Shown here piece by piece: positions 21,418-21,774 of a DNA stretch of 21,774 nucleotides. Source of the DNA: a virus; IMG/VR virus record IMGVR_UViG_3300025012_000303, positions 1 to 21,774 of that record, one strand, 5' to 3'. Made by a program: the position numbers and the translations under genes. Numbering within the stretch: position 1 is the stretch's first letter; every line of letters starts with the position of its first letter. The notes under the pieces were generated by a model that saw only the letters and a list, made by a program, of their open reading frames with translations, was not told the DNA's origin and ran no database searches.

Positions 21418-21675
21418 ATGAGCAAATATTATAATAAAATGCAAGCATATCTTATTCAGAAACAACGTGTAGCTACCTACTCCGAGTCTAAAAAAATAAA
21501 AAACCTTCTATGTGAATTAGTCCGCAGAGACCCTTCCTGTGGTCTGGATGTGAGTGAGTTCTGGAAGTTAAGGGAACAGTTAAGACATTTAAGTAGAGTT
21601 CTGGACGACAAAATGCGACAGAACTTCTTGCTACGTATAGGAGATATAAACCCACTAAAAACTTTAATAAAGTAG
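21418..21675 (+). CDS. Small charged helical protein, rightward block
   Basis: 85 aa. The ATG at 21418 is preceded by AAGGA with only 1-2 bases of spacing, too close for a normal site, so it may be read as leaderless; the internal ATG (MQAYLIQKQR) has no better site. The protein is helical and charged (MSKYYNKMQAYLIQKQRVAT, SKKIKNLLCELVRRDPSCGL, SEFWKLREQLRHLSRVLDDK), with a positive net charge. No enzyme motif is visible. It could be a small DNA- or RNA-binding protein. It has a promoter of its own and precedes another gene 35 bases further on. Confidence 0.65.
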   Translation: MSKYYNKMQAYLIQKQRVATYSESKKIKNLLCELVRRDPSCGLDVSEFWKLREQLRHLSRVLDDKMRQNFLLRIGDINPLKTLIK

Positions 21676-21710
21676 GTAGTAGATAGAAAACCGAAAGGAG
21701 GTGATGTAGG

Positions 21711-21774
21711 ATGGATTTTGTACAATTAGAACAGTTTCTTAGTAGTAGTCCAGAGATGTTGCAAAAAGAAACTG
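21711..21774 (+). CDS. Start of a gene cut by window edge
   Basis: The ATG follows an exceptionally strong ribosome site (AAAGGAGGTGAT, almost the full anti-16S match) ending 5 bases before it. The visible peptide is MDFVQLEQFLSSSPEMLQKE followed by T. Only 21 codons are in the window, so no function can be given; the site predicts high expression. Rightward, 35 bases after the 85-aa gene. Confidence 0.75.
   Translation, partial: MDFVQLEQFLSSSPEMLQKET

Noticed and set aside
21477-21725. 82-aa minus-strand open frame opposite the 85-aa gene
   Set aside because: The plus-strand gene has a promoter and start; the antisense frame lacks a ribosome site and overlaps the next gene's strong ribosome site.

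Overview
This window looks like part of the genome of a lytic, tailed (Caudoviricetes), probably short-tailed, AT-rich bacterial virus. Recognisable parts are small and large terminase subunits, a portal, a likely scaffold and HK97-type coat protein, two adaptor-like proteins, a beta-rich tail 'nozzle'-type protein and several fibre-like proteins. No tape-measure gene, tail-tube gene, integrase or tRNA gene is visible. The host cannot be named. Shine-Dalgarno sites are strong (one is nearly a full anti-16S match), promoters look sigma70-like, and GTG and TTG starts are frequent.

Layout. From 19805 down to 1, every gene lies on the minus strand in one compressed late block with many ATGA, GTGA, TAGTG or abutting TAA/ATG junctions. 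The order is terminase small and large subunits, two tiny genes, portal, a membrane protein (holin candidate), an M15-type endolysin, two fibre-like proteins, a group of small proteins including an FmdB-like zinc ribbon, and two proteins with N-terminal signal peptides (one with Asp-box beta-propeller repeats). These are followed by scaffold, major capsid protein and a decoration-like protein. After a hairpin terminator or attenuator come a zinc-ribbon protein, a glycosyltransferase-methyltransferase fusion, two adaptor-like proteins, a fibre-like protein, a small hydrophobic protein, a 553-aa tail protein, a 48-aa coiled-coil protein, a Gly/Ala-rich possible internal virion protein, and the start of another gene cut by the window edge.

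From 19806 to 20281 is a divergent control region: a good promoter firing left into the terminase genes, a duplicated promoter-like element, a C-rich tract, a hairpin, and a promoter firing right. The rightward genes are a 95-aa protein closed by a textbook terminator, an 85-aa protein, and the first codons of a third gene. None of these three has a recognised function; an early or replication role is inferred from orientation only.

The most unusual part is the 848-base non-coding stretch 20570-21417. It holds repeated TGCTATCC and TATCC words, a 16-bp palindrome, and two arms of about 215 bp, each made of three imperfect 47-70 bp units. The arms face each other in inverted orientation around a centre with a C9 run, a T21 run and a nested 9-bp inverted repeat. 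I read it as a candidate replication origin or other DNA-processing site; this is inference.

Four small genes that are easily missed were found by reading junctions: 57 aa at 17754-17927, 50 aa at 12956-13108, 48 aa at 1054-1200 and, with low confidence, 15 aa at 15198-15245. Several starts were moved to an internal ATG or an overlapping start that fits the ribosome site better.
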